A DNA stretch of 64,000 bases, from assembly GCA_017654935.2 (NCBI GenBank), contig CM065693.1:13560326-13624325 (forward strand). Reading direction: 5' to 3'. Of this stretch, positions 10,766 through 22,255 are shown one piece after another. The stretch comes from Phymorhynchus buccinoides (Eukaryota; Mollusca; Gastropoda; Neogastropoda; Raphitomidae). The notes below the pieces were generated by a model. It ran no database searches and was not told the DNA's origin. It saw only the letters and a list, made by a program, of their open reading frames with translations. The translations under genes were made by a program, and so were the position numbers. Each line of letters opens with the position of its first letter. Within the stretch, counting starts at the first letter, position 1.

Positions 10766-10961
10766 GATTAATCAGTCAAATAAAAGTTTTAACTGCAGTT
10801 TTGAGTTCTTTGGTTGCTTTCTAAGTGACTTACCGACAGGAGCAATATCGTTTTCCGACGAAATGTTGAACTGCTCACCATCTTTCACTGCTTCATGGAA
10901 AACACACACAAAAACAGCAAAATAATTTCAGCTGAAGCAAGAAACAAATGTATGTCATTAT

Positions 10962-11169
10962 TTAACTCTTCTAGTACCATGGGCGGATATGCCACATCAC
11001 TCTACACTCCCACCAAATGCAACAGCGTTCACTGCCAAGGCCTAATGTTATACACGTCACAGAGGAATTCCTAATAATAGTAATATTGCAAATAATTTGT
11101 TTTCTCTACCCAGACAAGTTTAATGGTATTTTTTGGCTAAAAAAAAATGGCTGGCGGCGAAAGGGTTAA
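10962..11169 (+). mobile_element. family A MITE, rearranged copy
   Basis: The right half (from GCCTAATGTTATACACGTC to GGCTGGCGGCGAAAGGG then TTAA at 11166) matches family A. The left half is replaced by CACTCCCACCAAATGCAAC, which recurs near 16625 and 24288. Confidence 0.7.
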
Positions 11170-11460
11170 AACATTCAAATTCGTTTCACTGGAATTATGA
11201 TATGGCTTGCCATTCTGTGAATCTAAGCCTAAGGAACCATTGCACCAAATTTTGCTACGATCAGTCCAGAAATGCACACACACACACACAAAACATAACA
11301 ATTCCAATCTATAAAAAAAACTAGGAGGATAAAAAAAAATCCCAGTATAAATACGCACCTCCGTTGGAAACTGTCTGTGCCCCTATGTTTGTGCTTTTCA
11401 GGTTGCTACCGCCTGGAACAGCGAATACGACATCGTCAAAAGTCAGCCATAAGCCTGGTA

Positions 11461-11738
11461 CAGTGGAACCTCCCTTATAAGACTCCCTCCCATATAAGAC
11501 CTACTCATGGGTGGGAGCACATTTCAGCTATACTGAAACAAAAATTATCAGCTATACTGAAAAAGAAAGCAAGGATATCTTTAAATGTTCCAGTCGGACA
11601 GAATTGCTATACTGAATTCAGTATCTACACTGCCTACTTCTCTGAAACATTGCCCTTTTTTGTAAGTATTAAAATTACCTCCCTTATAAGACCTCATTCT
11701 GGATGATTTTTCAAGGTCTTATAAAGGAGGTTCCACTG
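11461..11738. mobile_element. TA-flanked MITE family E, copy 2 with insertion
   Basis: CAGTGGAACCTCCCTTATAA and AAGGAGGTTCCACTG are bounded by TA at 11459-11460 and 11739-11740. An internal block (about 11507-11630) with repeated AGCTATACTGAAA interrupts it, with CCTACT on both sides. Confidence 0.8.
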
Positions 11739-11862
11739 TAAACCCCATTTCCCTTTCATAAATATTATCACAAGTTTGTAAAATGTTTGTCTAAGAAAAA
11801 GAAAATCAAATGAAAACCTCACAGATGCCCTCCCACCCTCCTCGTCTTCAACTTGAAACTTC

Positions 11863-14802
11863 AAACGTCAATTGCATTTATATGTTCTTATACATGTGTG
11901 AATATCTGTTGTAACTTCAAACGTCAATTGCATTTATATGTTCTTATACATGTGTGAATATCTGTTGTAACTTGAAACGTCAATTGCATTTATATGTTCT
12001 TATACATGTGTGAATATCTGTTGTAACTTGAAACATCAAACGTCAATTGCATTTATATGTTCTTATACATGTGTGAATATCTGTTGTAACTTGAAACTTG
12101 AAACGTCAATTGCATTTATATGTTCTTACACATGTGTGAATATCTGTTGTAACTTGAAACTTCAAACGTCAATTGCATTTATATGTTCTTATACATGTGT
12201 GAATATCTGTTGTAACTTGAAACTTCAAACGTCAATTGCATTTATATGTTCTTACACATGTGTGAATATCTGTTGTAACTTGAAACTTCAAACGTCAATT
12301 GCATTTATGTGTTCTTATACATGTGTGAATATCTGTTGTAACTTGAAACGTCAATTGCATTTATATGTTCTTATACATGTGTGAATATCTGTTGTAACTT
12401 GAAACGTCAATTGCATTTATATGTTCTTATACATGTGTGAATATATGTTGTAACTTGAAACTTCAAACATCAATTGCATTTATATGTTCTTATACATGTG
12501 TGAATATCTGTTGTAACTTGAAACTTCAATTGCATTTATGTGTTCTTATACATGTGTGAATATCTGTTGTAACTTGAAACTTCAAACGTCAATTGCATTT
12601 ATATGTTCTTATACATGTGTGAATATCTGTTGTAACTTGAAACTTCAATTGCATTTATGTGTTCTTATACATGTGTGAATATCTGTTGTAACTTGAAACT
12701 TCAAACGTCAATTGCATTTATATGTTCTTATACATGTGTGAATATCTGTTGTAACTTGAAACTTCAATTGCATTTATATGTTCTTATACATGTGTGAATA
12801 TCTGTTGTAACTTGAAACGTCAATTGCATTTATGTGTTCTTATACATGTGTGAATATCTGTTGTAACTTGAAACTTGAAACGTCAATTGCATTTATATGT
12901 TCTTATACATGTGTGAATATCTGTTGTAACTTGAAACTTCAAACGTCAATTGCATTTATATGTTCTTATACATGTGTGAATATCTGTTGTAACTTGAAAC
13001 TTCAAACGTCAATTGCATTTATGTGTTCTTATACATGTGTGAATATCTGTTGTAACTTGTAACTTCAAACGTCAATTGCATTTATATGTTCTTATACATG
13101 TGTGAATATCTGTTGTAACTTGAAACTTCAAACGTCAATTGCATTTATGTGTTCTTATACATGTGTGAATATCTGTTGTAACTTGTAACTTCAAACGTCA
13201 ATTGCATTTATATGTTCTTATACATGTGTGAATATCTGTTGTAACTTGAAACTTCAAACGTCAATTGCATTTATATGTTCTTATACATGTGTGAATATCT
13301 GTTGTAACTTGAAACATCAAACGTCAATTGCATTTATATGTTCTTATACATGTGTGAATATCTGTTGTAACTTGAAACTTCAAACGTCAATTGCATTTAT
13401 ATGTTCTTATACATGTGTGAATATCTGTTGTAACTTGAAACTTCAAACGTCAATTGCATTTATGTGTTCTTATACATGTGTGAATATCTGTTGTAACTTG
13501 TAACTTCAAACGTCAATTGCATTTATATGTTCTTATACATGTGTGAATATCTGTTGTAACTTGAAACTTCAAACGTCAATTGCATTTATATGTTCTTATA
13601 CATGTGTGAATATCTGTTGTAACTTGAAACTTCAAACGTCAATTGCATTTATATGTTCTTATACATGTGTGAATATCTGTTGTAACTTCAAACGTCAATT
13701 GCATTTATATGTTCTTATACATGTGTGAATATCTGTTGTAACTTGAAACTTGAAACGTCAATTGCATTTATATGTTCTTATACATGTGTGAATATCTGTT
13801 GTAACTTCAAACGTCAATTGCATTTATGTGTTCTTATACATGTGTGAATATCTGTTGTAACTTCAAACGTCAATTGCATTTATATGTTCTTATACATGTG
13901 TGAATATCTGTTGTAACTTCAAACGTCAATTGCATTTATATGTTCTTATACATGTGTGAATATCTGTTGTAACTTCAAACGTCAATTGCATTTATATGTT
14001 CTTATACATGTGTGAATATCTGTTGTAACTTGAAACATCAAACGTCAATTGCATTTATATGTTCTTATACATGTGTGAATATCTGTTGTAACTTGAAACT
14101 TCAAACGTCAATTGCATTTATATGTTCTTATACATGTGTGAATATCTGTTGTAACTTGAAACTTCAAACGTCAATTGCATTTATATGTTCTTATACATGT
14201 GTGAATATATGTTGTAACTTGAAACTTCAAACATCAATTGCATTTATATGTTCTTATACATGTGTGAATATCTGTTGTAACTTGAAACTTCAAACGTCAA
14301 TTGCATTTATATGTTCTTATACATGTGTGAATATCTGTTGTAACTTCAAACGTCAATTGCATTTATGTGTTCTTATACATGTGTGAATATCTGTTGTAAC
14401 TTCAAACGTCAATTGCATTTATATGTTCTTATACATGTGTGAATATCTGTTGTAACTTCAAACGTCAATTGCATTTATATGTTCTTATACATGTGTGAAT
14501 ATATGTTGTAACTTGAAACTTCAAACATCAATTGCATTTATATGTTCTTATACATGTGTGAATATCTGTTGTAACTTGAAACTTGAAACGTCAATTGCAT
14601 TTATATGTTCTTATACATGTGTGAATATCTGTTGTAACTTGAAACATCAAACGTCAATTGCATTTATATGTTCTTATACATGTGTGAATATCTGTTGTAA
14701 CTTGAAACTTGAAACGTCAATTGCATTTATATGTTCTTATACATGTGTGAATATCTGTTGTAACTTGAAACTTGAAACGTCAATTGCATTTATATGTTCT
14801 TA
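11863..14802 (+). repeat. 63/54/56-bp minisatellite, about 49 units
   Basis: Units contain GTCAATTGCATTTATATG, TTCTTATACATGTGTGAATA and TCTGTTGTAACTTGAAAC. Length variants differ by loss of a CTTGAAA or CAAACGT segment, and sets of adjacent variants recur, as in higher-order repeats. The 63-bp form keeps one frame open (NICCNLKLQTSIAFICSYTC), which is incidental. It lies in the ZFR intron between exons 18150-18374 and 7725-7864. The final unit is split by the element at 14805-15901 and resumes at 15904. Confidence 0.95.
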
Positions 14803-14804
14803 TA

Positions 14805-15901
14805 CAGTCGACCCCCTCTTTTAAGACCTTCAAAAAATCGCGGAAAATCGGTCGTAAAAGAGGGGGGTCTTAAATCAGGGGTGACCAAAACAATGCACTC
14901 AGTGACTCACTACACCGTATATGACGCACAGCACATGCATACACAAGAACTAAAACATGCTTTCTCCGTCATTCTTGAATGAAACATCGCGGTCTAGCTA
15001 ATAATTATACGAAAACGAGCGAAAACGGGCTAAAACAGAAAGTGTGCTTGCGGCCCGTGTTGCACTCACACACAAACTACACATAACAACAGTACAGACC
15101 TAATAATTTTCGCCATTTTACGCTCTGGCAGTTCATTTTCAATCACAGTTTGCACACACGGAACTTTTACCGCGCATACAACTCGGCTGACAAAATGGCG
15201 CCGCACATACCGCAAATACGAAATCACGGCAAACGCTAATGCGCCAGCTGCTTTCATTTATCGGATTTTGTGTGTTGTTTGCATTCAGCGAGTGTTTCAG
15301 TGCACGCACTAACGCTGATTTATCAGTTTGATAACGGAAAGGAGCTGCTTTTCAACTTATTTTTTTTTGTAAAGTGAGACCATTCACTGAGTTCCAACTT
15401 ATGGAGTGTGACCGATCACCTAGTTTCAACTTGGGAGTTGACTTCGCATTTAGGCCTACGTGTGCACAGAGTTCGTAAAGATCGACACGATCGCGACCGT
15501 TTCAGTTCAAACTTTGATCATAAACTGCTCAGTGATGACACATGTGCATAAAAGTGGTGACATTTAGTGGTCAGATCGTGATATCGCTGATTAAATTCTT
15601 CAATTTCGGCATGAGAACGGTTTGTTTTTACCGAGATTGACCTAACAACAGTGGTACCCCAGCTGTGCGTCGGCTCGAACTGAGGCCGAGAAGGATAGAT
15701 ATCATCGTTTTTGCGACTGATAATTGTCAGAATGTGTTGCATCGGTCGTAAAATCAACAAGATTTACGGTCGCAAAACGCGTTAGAGGGGGAGTCATAAA
15801 TGAGGAGGCAAGTTTAGAAGAAAAACGATCCGTCATTCATATTTCAGTCGTAAAAGAGGGGAGGTCGTAATTCAGAGGGCCGTTCGTGAGGGGGTCGACT
15901 G
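14805..15901. mobile_element. 1.1-kb TA-flanked element in the minisatellite (mariner-like)
   Basis: Inverted ends CAGTCGACCCCCTCTTTTA and GAGGGGGTCGACTG are flanked by TA at 14803-14804 and 15902-15903. Array sequence reads TTCTTATA on the left and TACATGTGTGAATATCTG on the right, so the empty site can be reconstructed. Sub-terminal blocks GGTCGTAAAAGAGGGGGG and CAGTCGTAAAAGAGGGG repeat near each end. The interior (14890-15800) has GC-rich segments but no transposase-length frame, so it is non-autonomous. Confidence 0.88.
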
Positions 15902-15957
15902 TACATGTGTGAATATCTGTTGTAGTTGTGCATTAGACTTGTTTGTTTCTTTTGTAT

Positions 15958-16305
15958 TTGGTATATTCTAGTCACAGACTTATTTCTGTGAAATTCGGGC
16001 TACTCTCCCTCGGAGAGCGCATTGCCGCAAGTGCAACGCCTACCCAATTTTTTTATAAACAAATTTGGGTGGGTGGGTGGGCACACTTGGAAAACTTAGC
16101 TATCAATGTGGCCATACCAGGCAGCAGGATTTATCTCCCTGCTCTTACCGACTTTCAACTGCCGTGGGATTTTTACGTGCGTAAAGCGCACGGGTCAGAC
16201 TAGCTTTAAGTCCCCATCCGAAGGACTCGACGTTCAGTTCAATTTTCCTGTCAAACTAGAAAGAAAGGGTGAGGCCGGGATTCGAACCCGGGTCACTCAC
16301 TCAAG
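15958..16305 (-). mobile_element. SINE family 1, copy b (head truncated)
   Basis: Matches 2893-3272 in the same orientation, with TATTCTAGTCACAGACTTA at the tail end and the B-box GGATTCGAACCCGGGTCAC at the head. It breaks off before the A box at about 16305. It has a CGAAGGACTCGACGTTCAG segment missing from copy a but present in 62628-63050. Confidence 0.78.
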
Positions 16306-16865
16306 GGGGGTATTTCCCTCACCTCTCGATTTTCCCTTTTTTTTTCACTTTTGTTGGAATATACTGGGTCATAATTTCTGTACACAACTGAAGCCTGGCA
16401 CAGACCAATGAAGGGGGGTGGAGGGTGGGGGGGAAAATCTAGCAATTTCCATGCGTGTTTGATGTGAATGCAACCGAATTATCCCGTGTATAAAGTTTGG
16501 AGCATTGTTATCGGAGTTCTCTGTCATTCTTCTTCCGCTTGGTCCCCACAAGAAAATATCATCAAAAAGTCACACAAGCAGAAGCAACAAAACAACATAC
16601 ATTCGCCAAAGTCATTACTCGACACTCTCACCAAATGCAAAGACATTCACTGCCAAACACACAGTCATGTGTTTTGTCTGTTTTTAGAGCCTATGTCAAA
16701 GTTATTAAATTCATAAAGTAACACATACATACTAGAAGGAAAAAGAAGTCACTCCCCTCTTGCCGGTTGAGATGCAACGGACAACCAAGAATGTCAAAAA
16801 ATGCACGGCGCTAGAAGAGCTAAGCCAAGGCGAGCTACAACAGCTCAAAGGCGATTTTCTGAGCA
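16306..16865. other. ZFR intron, weak coding-like stretch only
   Basis: A short open stretch at 16760-16866 encodes VKKCTALEELSQGELQQLKG on the plus strand. It has no start context, no match I recognise, and runs into the TTAA of the next element. Otherwise a CACCAAATGCAAAGACATTC repeat (16628) and AT-rich sequence. Confidence 0.35.
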
Positions 16866-17103
16866 TTAACCCCTTGATTGCCACCAACCTAGTACATACT
16901 GACCTGATGACATCACTGATACATCACTGTCTTTTTCATGTCATGATTTGCCCAATGATTTTTCTTTTGGTTTAAATATTTTTTTATTCAGATCAGCAGG
17001 GCACATATACATCAATACATTGACATCACTGATGATGTCATCAGATGAAGAGGAATAACCCTCATATGCTGGCTTTTGCTCTAACATAATCAAGAGAGTA
17101 ATA

Positions 17104-17691
17104 CAGTGGAACCTCCCTTATAAGACTTCCCATTATAAGACTCCCTCCCACATAAGACCTACTTCTCTGAGACATTGCCCTTCTTTGTAATTTGTATTAA
17201 AATTACCTCCCCATGGGTGAAGGTGACAGATTTTGAAAATAAGGAAAAGGCGGAGGGTGGGTGGGTGGGTTCCAGGGGCCTACTTTCTGGGTCTGCTGCC
17301 GCCTAGGCCCCGGCGGGGTGTAGGGGCAGAGGCCTGCTTGGGGGGTCTGGAGGGCAAAGCCCCCCAGAAGCTGACAAGAATTTGCAGATAAATGCCTATT
17401 TCGTGAGCTTTCCTGAGGTCTTTCATTCAAATTTATGAAATGTTTTGAACTCTAAAATGACATTTAAGTTGAAAGTTCTAGGACAAACACACTTCATGGC
17501 TTATGGTCGCTCAAATCAGTCAATTTCTTCTTTTTTTTCTTGAAAATAAGGATTTCCTTATTTTCTGATTTTAAAATTAAGGAAATCCTTGCTGAGAAGG
17601 AAAACTTTCACCCATGCCTCCCTTATAAGACCCCTCCCTTATAAGACCTCATTTTGAATTTCTTAAGGTCTTACAAGGGAGGTTCTACTAT
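17104..17691. mobile_element. TA-flanked MITE family E, copy 3
   Basis: Left end CAGTGGAACCTCCCTTATAA after TA; right end CTTACAAGGGAGGTTCTACTA is decayed. It is expanded by the insertion at 17212-17616. Confidence 0.75.
17212..17616. mobile_element. nested MITE with CATGGGTGAAGGT ends
   Basis: CATGGGTGAAGGT and ACTTTCACCCATG are inverted ends, with CCTCCC duplicated at 17206-17211 and 17617-17622. The sequence ATTTTGAAAATAAGGA is also mirrored inside. Level three of nesting: this element in family E in the piggyBac-like MITE. Confidence 0.8.
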
Positions 17692-17910
17692 ATCAGTTGT
17701 CTTTTTCATGTCATGATTTGCCCAATGATTTTTTCTTTGGTTTAAATATTTTTTAAATTCAGATCAGCAGGGCACATATACATCAATACATTGTCAACGT
17801 AAATGAGCAGCAACAAGCTTGAAGCTTATAGTGTGCTCAAATTGTCAAGCTTTTCAATCAGTGCGCTCTGATTTTTTCTTTCATTTTCTCTGGCAGTCAA
17901 GCAGTTATTA

Positions 17911-18119
17911 CAGACCCGTTTACCCCCTACACAAGTCTCGAGTAGTCTGGATAGCTGAAATGAGTAGTTTGGGTGTGAAATGTGAAGCTTTAGTCATTAA
18001 ACCGTCAAACAATGTTCACTGAAAATGTGTAGTTAGAGCATTATTTTCAATTTTGAAAGAGTAGTAGAGGTCCAAATTAAGTAGAACACTACTCGAAAAG
18101 AGTAGAGTAAACAGGTCTG
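17911..18119 (+). mobile_element. MITE family B, copy 2
   Basis: CAGACCCGTTTACCCC and AGTAAACAGGTCTG ends with the same interior as 2009-2196. It stops 31 bp from the donor of exon 18150-18374. Confidence 0.82.
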
Positions 18120-18149
18120 GGTTAAAGTCGCCCGCAAATTTCCGCTTAC

Positions 18150-18374
18150 CCACGAAGGGGATCTTGGGAGCCACCCTCCTGATGATGGCGGCAGCACTGT
18201 CCGCGGTGGAAGACACCCCGGTGGCCATCTTGCCTCCAGCGGCAGGCGGGAAGACACGGAGGTGTGGGTGGTGCTGGTCAGGGAGACGGAGGAGGGGGGA
18301 GGGGTAGGGGGGGTCAGGATGATGGGCTCCGTGGAGGGGATGGGTCGGCCCATTTGGGTGTGCAACTTCACTAC
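18150..18374 (-). CDS. ZFR: ZFR exon between fingers 2 and 3, with an apparent frame break
   Basis: After a TCTCTCTCTAG acceptor at 18375 the exon encodes VVKLHTQMGRPIPSTEP, matching the conserved VVKLHTKLGKPIPSTEP directly after finger 2. The middle is Ser/Thr/Pro-rich. The end encodes KMATGVSSTADSAAAIIR then RVAPKIPFVG, matching the conserved MAAKK...TPKINFVG. The two ends are in different frames. The donor is GTGG/GTAAGC after 18150, and the next exon requires one leftover base; the 225-nt length leaves none. A net +1 (or -2) base is therefore missing, most likely at about 18228-18255 or in the G runs at 18294-18317. Assembly error is likelier than a dead gene, since both sides are conserved. 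Confidence 0.85.
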
Positions 18375-18410
18375 CTAGAGAGAGAAAGAGAGAAATCAGA
18401 TTGAACTGTC

Positions 18411-18959
18411 ACTCCCCCTCCCCATGGAGATACCGGGGGGGCTTTTGTATAAATAGTTCACTTGCATCACATGGACAGACACAGTGAATAGCCAAGGACC
18501 CTTGGCCGAGATTAAGATTAAAATCCTCCCCCCCCCCCCCCCGTGGGGATACCGGGGGGGCTTTTGTATAAATAGTTCACTTGCATCACATGGACAGACA
18601 CAGTGAATAGCCAAGGACCCTTGGCCGAGATTAAGATTAAAATCCCCCCCGTGGGGATACCGGGGGGTCTTTTGTATAAATAGTTCCCCCACCTTCTGGA
18701 AGTTCTGTGCTTGTAACTTCCTCTAATCTGTCACTCTCTTTGACTCTGCCTTTTCCCTTTGCTTACTGTCATCTACTATATTTTTGCCTTACCGATCCAT
18801 TCTCCTGCCTTTTTTCACTTAACACTTTCAAAAACATTTCCCCTAGCCGAAGTCGGACATGCTGGGCCTAACTGTTTCTTAGTTAGGCGCATAACGGCAG
18901 CATGACGCATCTGCGCTCATAATTGACAGGAAACTGTCTGAGCGATCGAAGAAGAAGAA
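18411..18959 (+). repeat. GAA-tailed repeat with duplicated 5' module
   Basis: Two tandem modules of about 120 bp (from about 18420 and 18540) contain ATACCGGGGGGGCTTTTGTA and TAGCCAAGGACCCTTGGCCG. They precede a full body (CCACCTTCTGGAAGTTCTG ... AGTTAGGCGCATAACGGCAG ... GAAGAAGAAG) ending at 18958. Confidence 0.78.
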
Positions 18960-18974
18960 CTGCCACTCACAACA

Positions 18975-19262
18975 GCTCAGTTGGTGTGGTTGTTGTTGTT
19001 GTCGTACCATGGCTAAAAGACTCCAGCGATCATCAAAACTAGCCGAAGCACTTGAACACTGTGGTACAAATACACCTGCTAGGGATGAGAACATTACGCG
19101 TGTGACCATTTTTTACTACCCCACCACGTGGGCAGCCACATTCCGACATCAGAGGATTTGTGAGACTGATGATGTTATGCTAGGAGCTTGTCATGGCTAA
19201 AGACAATCCCCAAAGAACTATGTAGAGCATAACATTTTGATGTAGCCTTGGTGTTCTAGCCT
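18975..19262 (-). repeat. dispersed repeat T, copy 2 (inverse)
   Basis: Inverse of 4899-5157: ACCATGGCTAAAAGACTCC, CTAGGGATGAGAACATTACG, then GAGCTTGTCATGGCTAAAGA and CATTTTGATGTAGC. Confidence 0.72.
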
Positions 19263-19424
19263 ATGTCAAGACGGAGCTCAGTTGGTTAGACTCAACATCC
19301 GCACCATATTTTTCTGACTATAAGGCGATACTTTTTTCCCCCCAGACTGAGACCCCAGCGCCTTATAATGTGACTAAAAGTAAGAAAATATAATAAAATC
19401 TGTGTACAATTTGGTGGATGCGCA

Positions 19425-19888
19425 TTAACCCTTTCACTGCCAACGTCACATTTTTGCACCACAATGATTTAACACCCATGTCACTAAAAGGCATCAAATC
19501 AGGGTCTGTTATCCAAAGACCATGTCCTCTTAATTTTGGGAGGTAAGGATAGGCCTTACTTTAAATATTTCACACAGGAATCCCCAGTATTGCAGAGATT
19601 TCTCTACCAGGGATCCCAATCGTCCCGCAAAACAAGGGGTCCCAGGGACTCCTTCACTTACAGAATAGAGGGTCCTAGAGGTGGGATAGAGGGTCCCAGT
19701 GGCATTGCGAATGCTAAAAATATTTTTTCTAGTGCATCCCTGGGACCCCCTGCACATTCTTTAAGAGGGTCCTTGAGAATGTTAGTGCTTCATAGACCCC
19801 CAAAATGGGGGTCCCTGGGAGCCCTGTCTACCCAGGTAAGTTTGATGGAATCTTTTTGCTGAAAAATGGCTGGCGGTGAAAGGGTTAA
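19425..19888 (+). mobile_element. family A MITE, copy 3 (nested in family G)
   Basis: TTAA at both ends with CCCTTTCACTGCCAACG and GGCTGGCGGTGAAAGGG. Split at 19608 by a family C element. Confidence 0.85.
19608..19826 (-). mobile_element. MITE family C, copy 2 (third nesting level)
   Basis: CAGGGATCCCAATCGTCCCG to GGTCCCTGGGAGCCCTG, inverse of 7890-8097. TCTAC is duplicated on both flanks; uninterrupted family A copies read CTCTACCCAGG at this point. Confidence 0.85.
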
Positions 19889-20287
19889 GATGCACCTCAA
19901 AGTCGGAAAAATATGGCAATCAATAAATCACTTGATGTATTATTGGTCTGAATCTCTGCCGAGTCTGATAAGAGAAGTCAGTGCAACATCAAATAGTTAG
20001 CACAAATGTTTACATTCAAAAACAAAACAAATAAATATTTACAAAACATGGAAGGCACATTTAAAAAAATTCATTTTGAAAACAAAACCCCCATCAACGC
20101 AGATACTGAGACACACAGAATGGGAGAAGAAATAGCCAAATATAAAATTTATCTGAAGTTCTGTGGAAATCCTGTTTCTGATTCTCCTCTGATTTCACAG
20201 TTTAAAAAACCACAAATACATAACAACAAAAACCCAACTGTGAATTCAGTTTTAAAAAAGACCTCAAGTCTCCAGTATTTTTCTGCT

Positions 20288-20513
20288 TAAAGACCCACCA
20301 GATCACGTGTCAAAATCACGTGTTTTCCCTCTTATAGCTGGAAATAAATCTTGTTTTGACCAGGTCTCACTCCCATACAAATGCCCCCAGATTCAAACCG
20401 AAACATCATTTTAAAGAGCAGCCTCAATTTGAAGTTGGGGACATCTGTATGTGGGTCACAGCTACCCAGGAAAAACCCAAGGGACTTAATCGTGGTGCGT
20501 CAGTGTATCTTTA
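20288..20513 (+). mobile_element. MITE family D (TAAAGACCCACC end), copy 1
   Basis: Starts TAAAGACCCACCAGATCACG and ends GTGCGTCAGTGTATCTTTA, a partial inverse. The second copy at 61546-61785 keeps the better end GGTGGGTCAGTGGGTCTTTA. A family A element begins within its last bases. Confidence 0.75.
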
Positions 20514-20757
20514 ACCCTTTCAACGCCAACGTCGCATTTTTGCACCACAATAATTTAACACCCATGGCACTAAAAGGCAACAAATCAGGGTCTGTTATCG
20601 AAAGGGCCTATGCTCTTAATTTTGGGAGGTAAGGATAGGCCTTACTCTAAATATGTCACAGAGGAATCCCCAATATTACAGACAGATTTATGTCTCTATC
20701 CAGGTAAGCTTAATGGAAATCTTTGGATTAAATGTGGCTGGCGGTGAAAGGGTTTAA
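20511..20757 (+). mobile_element. family A MITE, copy 4
   Basis: TTAACCCTTTCAACGCCAAC to GGCTGGCGGTGAAAGGGTTT. The uninterrupted interior serves as the family reference: TGCACCACAATAATTTAACA and GTAAGGATAGGCCTTACTC. Confidence 0.85.
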
Positions 20758-20765
20758 AAAAAAAA

Positions 20766-22249
20766 CACCCCAAAAACAGAACTAGAAACACTGAACAGAA
20801 CTAGAAACACTGAACAGAAGAAACACTGAACAGAACTAGAAACACTGAACAGAAGAAACACTGAACAGAACTAGAAACACTGAACAGAAGAAACACTGAA
20901 CAGAACTAGAAACACTGAACAGAAGAAACACTGAACAGAAGAAACACTGAACAGAACTAGAAACACTGAACAGAAGAAACACTGAACAGAACTAGAAACA
21001 CTGAACAGAAGAAACACTGAACAGAACTAGAAACACTGAACAGAAGAAACACTGAACAGAAGAAACACTGAACAGAACTAGAAACACTGAACAGAAGAAA
21101 CACTGAACAGAACTAGAAACACTGAACAGAACTAGAAACACTGAACAGAACTAGAAACACTGAACAGAACTAGAAACACTGAACAGAACTAGAAACACTG
21201 AACAGAACTAGAAACACTGAACAGAACTAGAAACACTGAACAGAAGAAACACTGAACAGAACTAGAAACACTGAACAGAAGAAACACTGAACAGAACTAG
21301 AAACACTGAACAGAAGAAACACTGAACAGAAGAAACACTGAACAGAACTAGAAACACTGAACAGAAGAAACACTGAACAGAAGAAACACTGAACAGAACT
21401 AGAAACACTGAACAGAAGAAACACTGAACAGAACTAGAAACACTGAACAGAAGAAACACTGAACAGAAGAAACACTGAACAGAACTAGAAACACTGAACA
21501 GAAGAAACACTGAACAGAAGAAACACTGAACAGAACTAGAAACACTGAACAGAAGAAACACTGAACAGAACTAGAAACACTGAACAGAAGAAACACTGAA
21601 CAGAAGAAACACTGAACAGAACTAGAAACACTGAACAGAAGAAACACTGAACAGAAGAAACACTGAACAGAACTAGAAACACTGAACAGAAGAAACACTG
21701 AACAGAACTAGAAACACTGAACAGAACTAGAAACACTGAACAGAACTAGAAACACTGAACAGAACTAGAAACACTGAACAGAAGAAACACTGAACAGAAG
21801 AAACACTGAACAGAACTAGAAACACTGAACAGAAGAAACACTGAACAGAACTAGAAACACTGAACAGAACTAGAAACACTGAACAGAACTAGAAACACTG
21901 AACAGAACTAGAAACACTGAACAGAAGAAACACTGAACAGAACTAGAAACACTGAACAGAAGAAACACTGAACAGAAGAAACACTGAACAGAACTAGAAA
22001 CACTGAACAGAAGAAACACTGAACAGAACTAGAAACACTGAACAGAACTAGAAACACTGAACAGAAGAAACACTGAACAGAACTAGAAACACTGAACAGA
22101 AGAAACACTGAACAGAACTAGAAACACTGAACAGAAGAAACACTGAACAGAACTAGAAACACTGAACAGAAGAAACACTGAACAGAACTAGAAACACTGA
22201 ACAGAAGAAACACTGAACAGAACTAGAAACACTGAACAGAAGAAACACT
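20766..22249 (-). repeat. 16/19-bp minisatellite up to a ZFR donor site
   Basis: Two unit types, GAACAGAACTAGAAACACT (19 bp) and GAACAGAAGAAACACT (16 bp), are interspersed in recurring runs over 1.48 kb. The array ends 6 bp from the donor of exon 22256-22453, and the donor GTGAGCAGTGTTTCT itself blends into the first unit. Long open frames through it (SVQCFFCSVF-type) are incidental. Confidence 0.95.
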
Positions 22250-22255
22250 GCTCAC

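Larger units (their letters stand above)
16866..17910. mobile_element. piggyBac-like MITE (CCCCTTGATTGCC end), interrupted
   Basis: Starts at TTAA 16866 with CCCCTTGATTGCCACC and ends with a decayed GGCAGTCAAGCAGTTA near 17902. A block with GTCATGATTTGCCCAATGAT occurs twice (16940 and 17710) on either side of the family E element at 17104-17691. Confidence 0.6.
19303..19916. mobile_element. MITE family G, copy 2, carrying nested elements
   Basis: CCATATTTTTCTGACTATAA at the left and GTCGGAAAAATATGG at the right are the decayed inverted ends. The interior breaks at TTAA 19425 and resumes after TTAA 19888 with GATGCACC. Confidence 0.8.

Noticed and set aside
12010..14824. Several 60-124 codon frames of 21-residue repeats
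   Set aside because: Translation of the 63-bp minisatellite; breaks wherever a shorter unit occurs.
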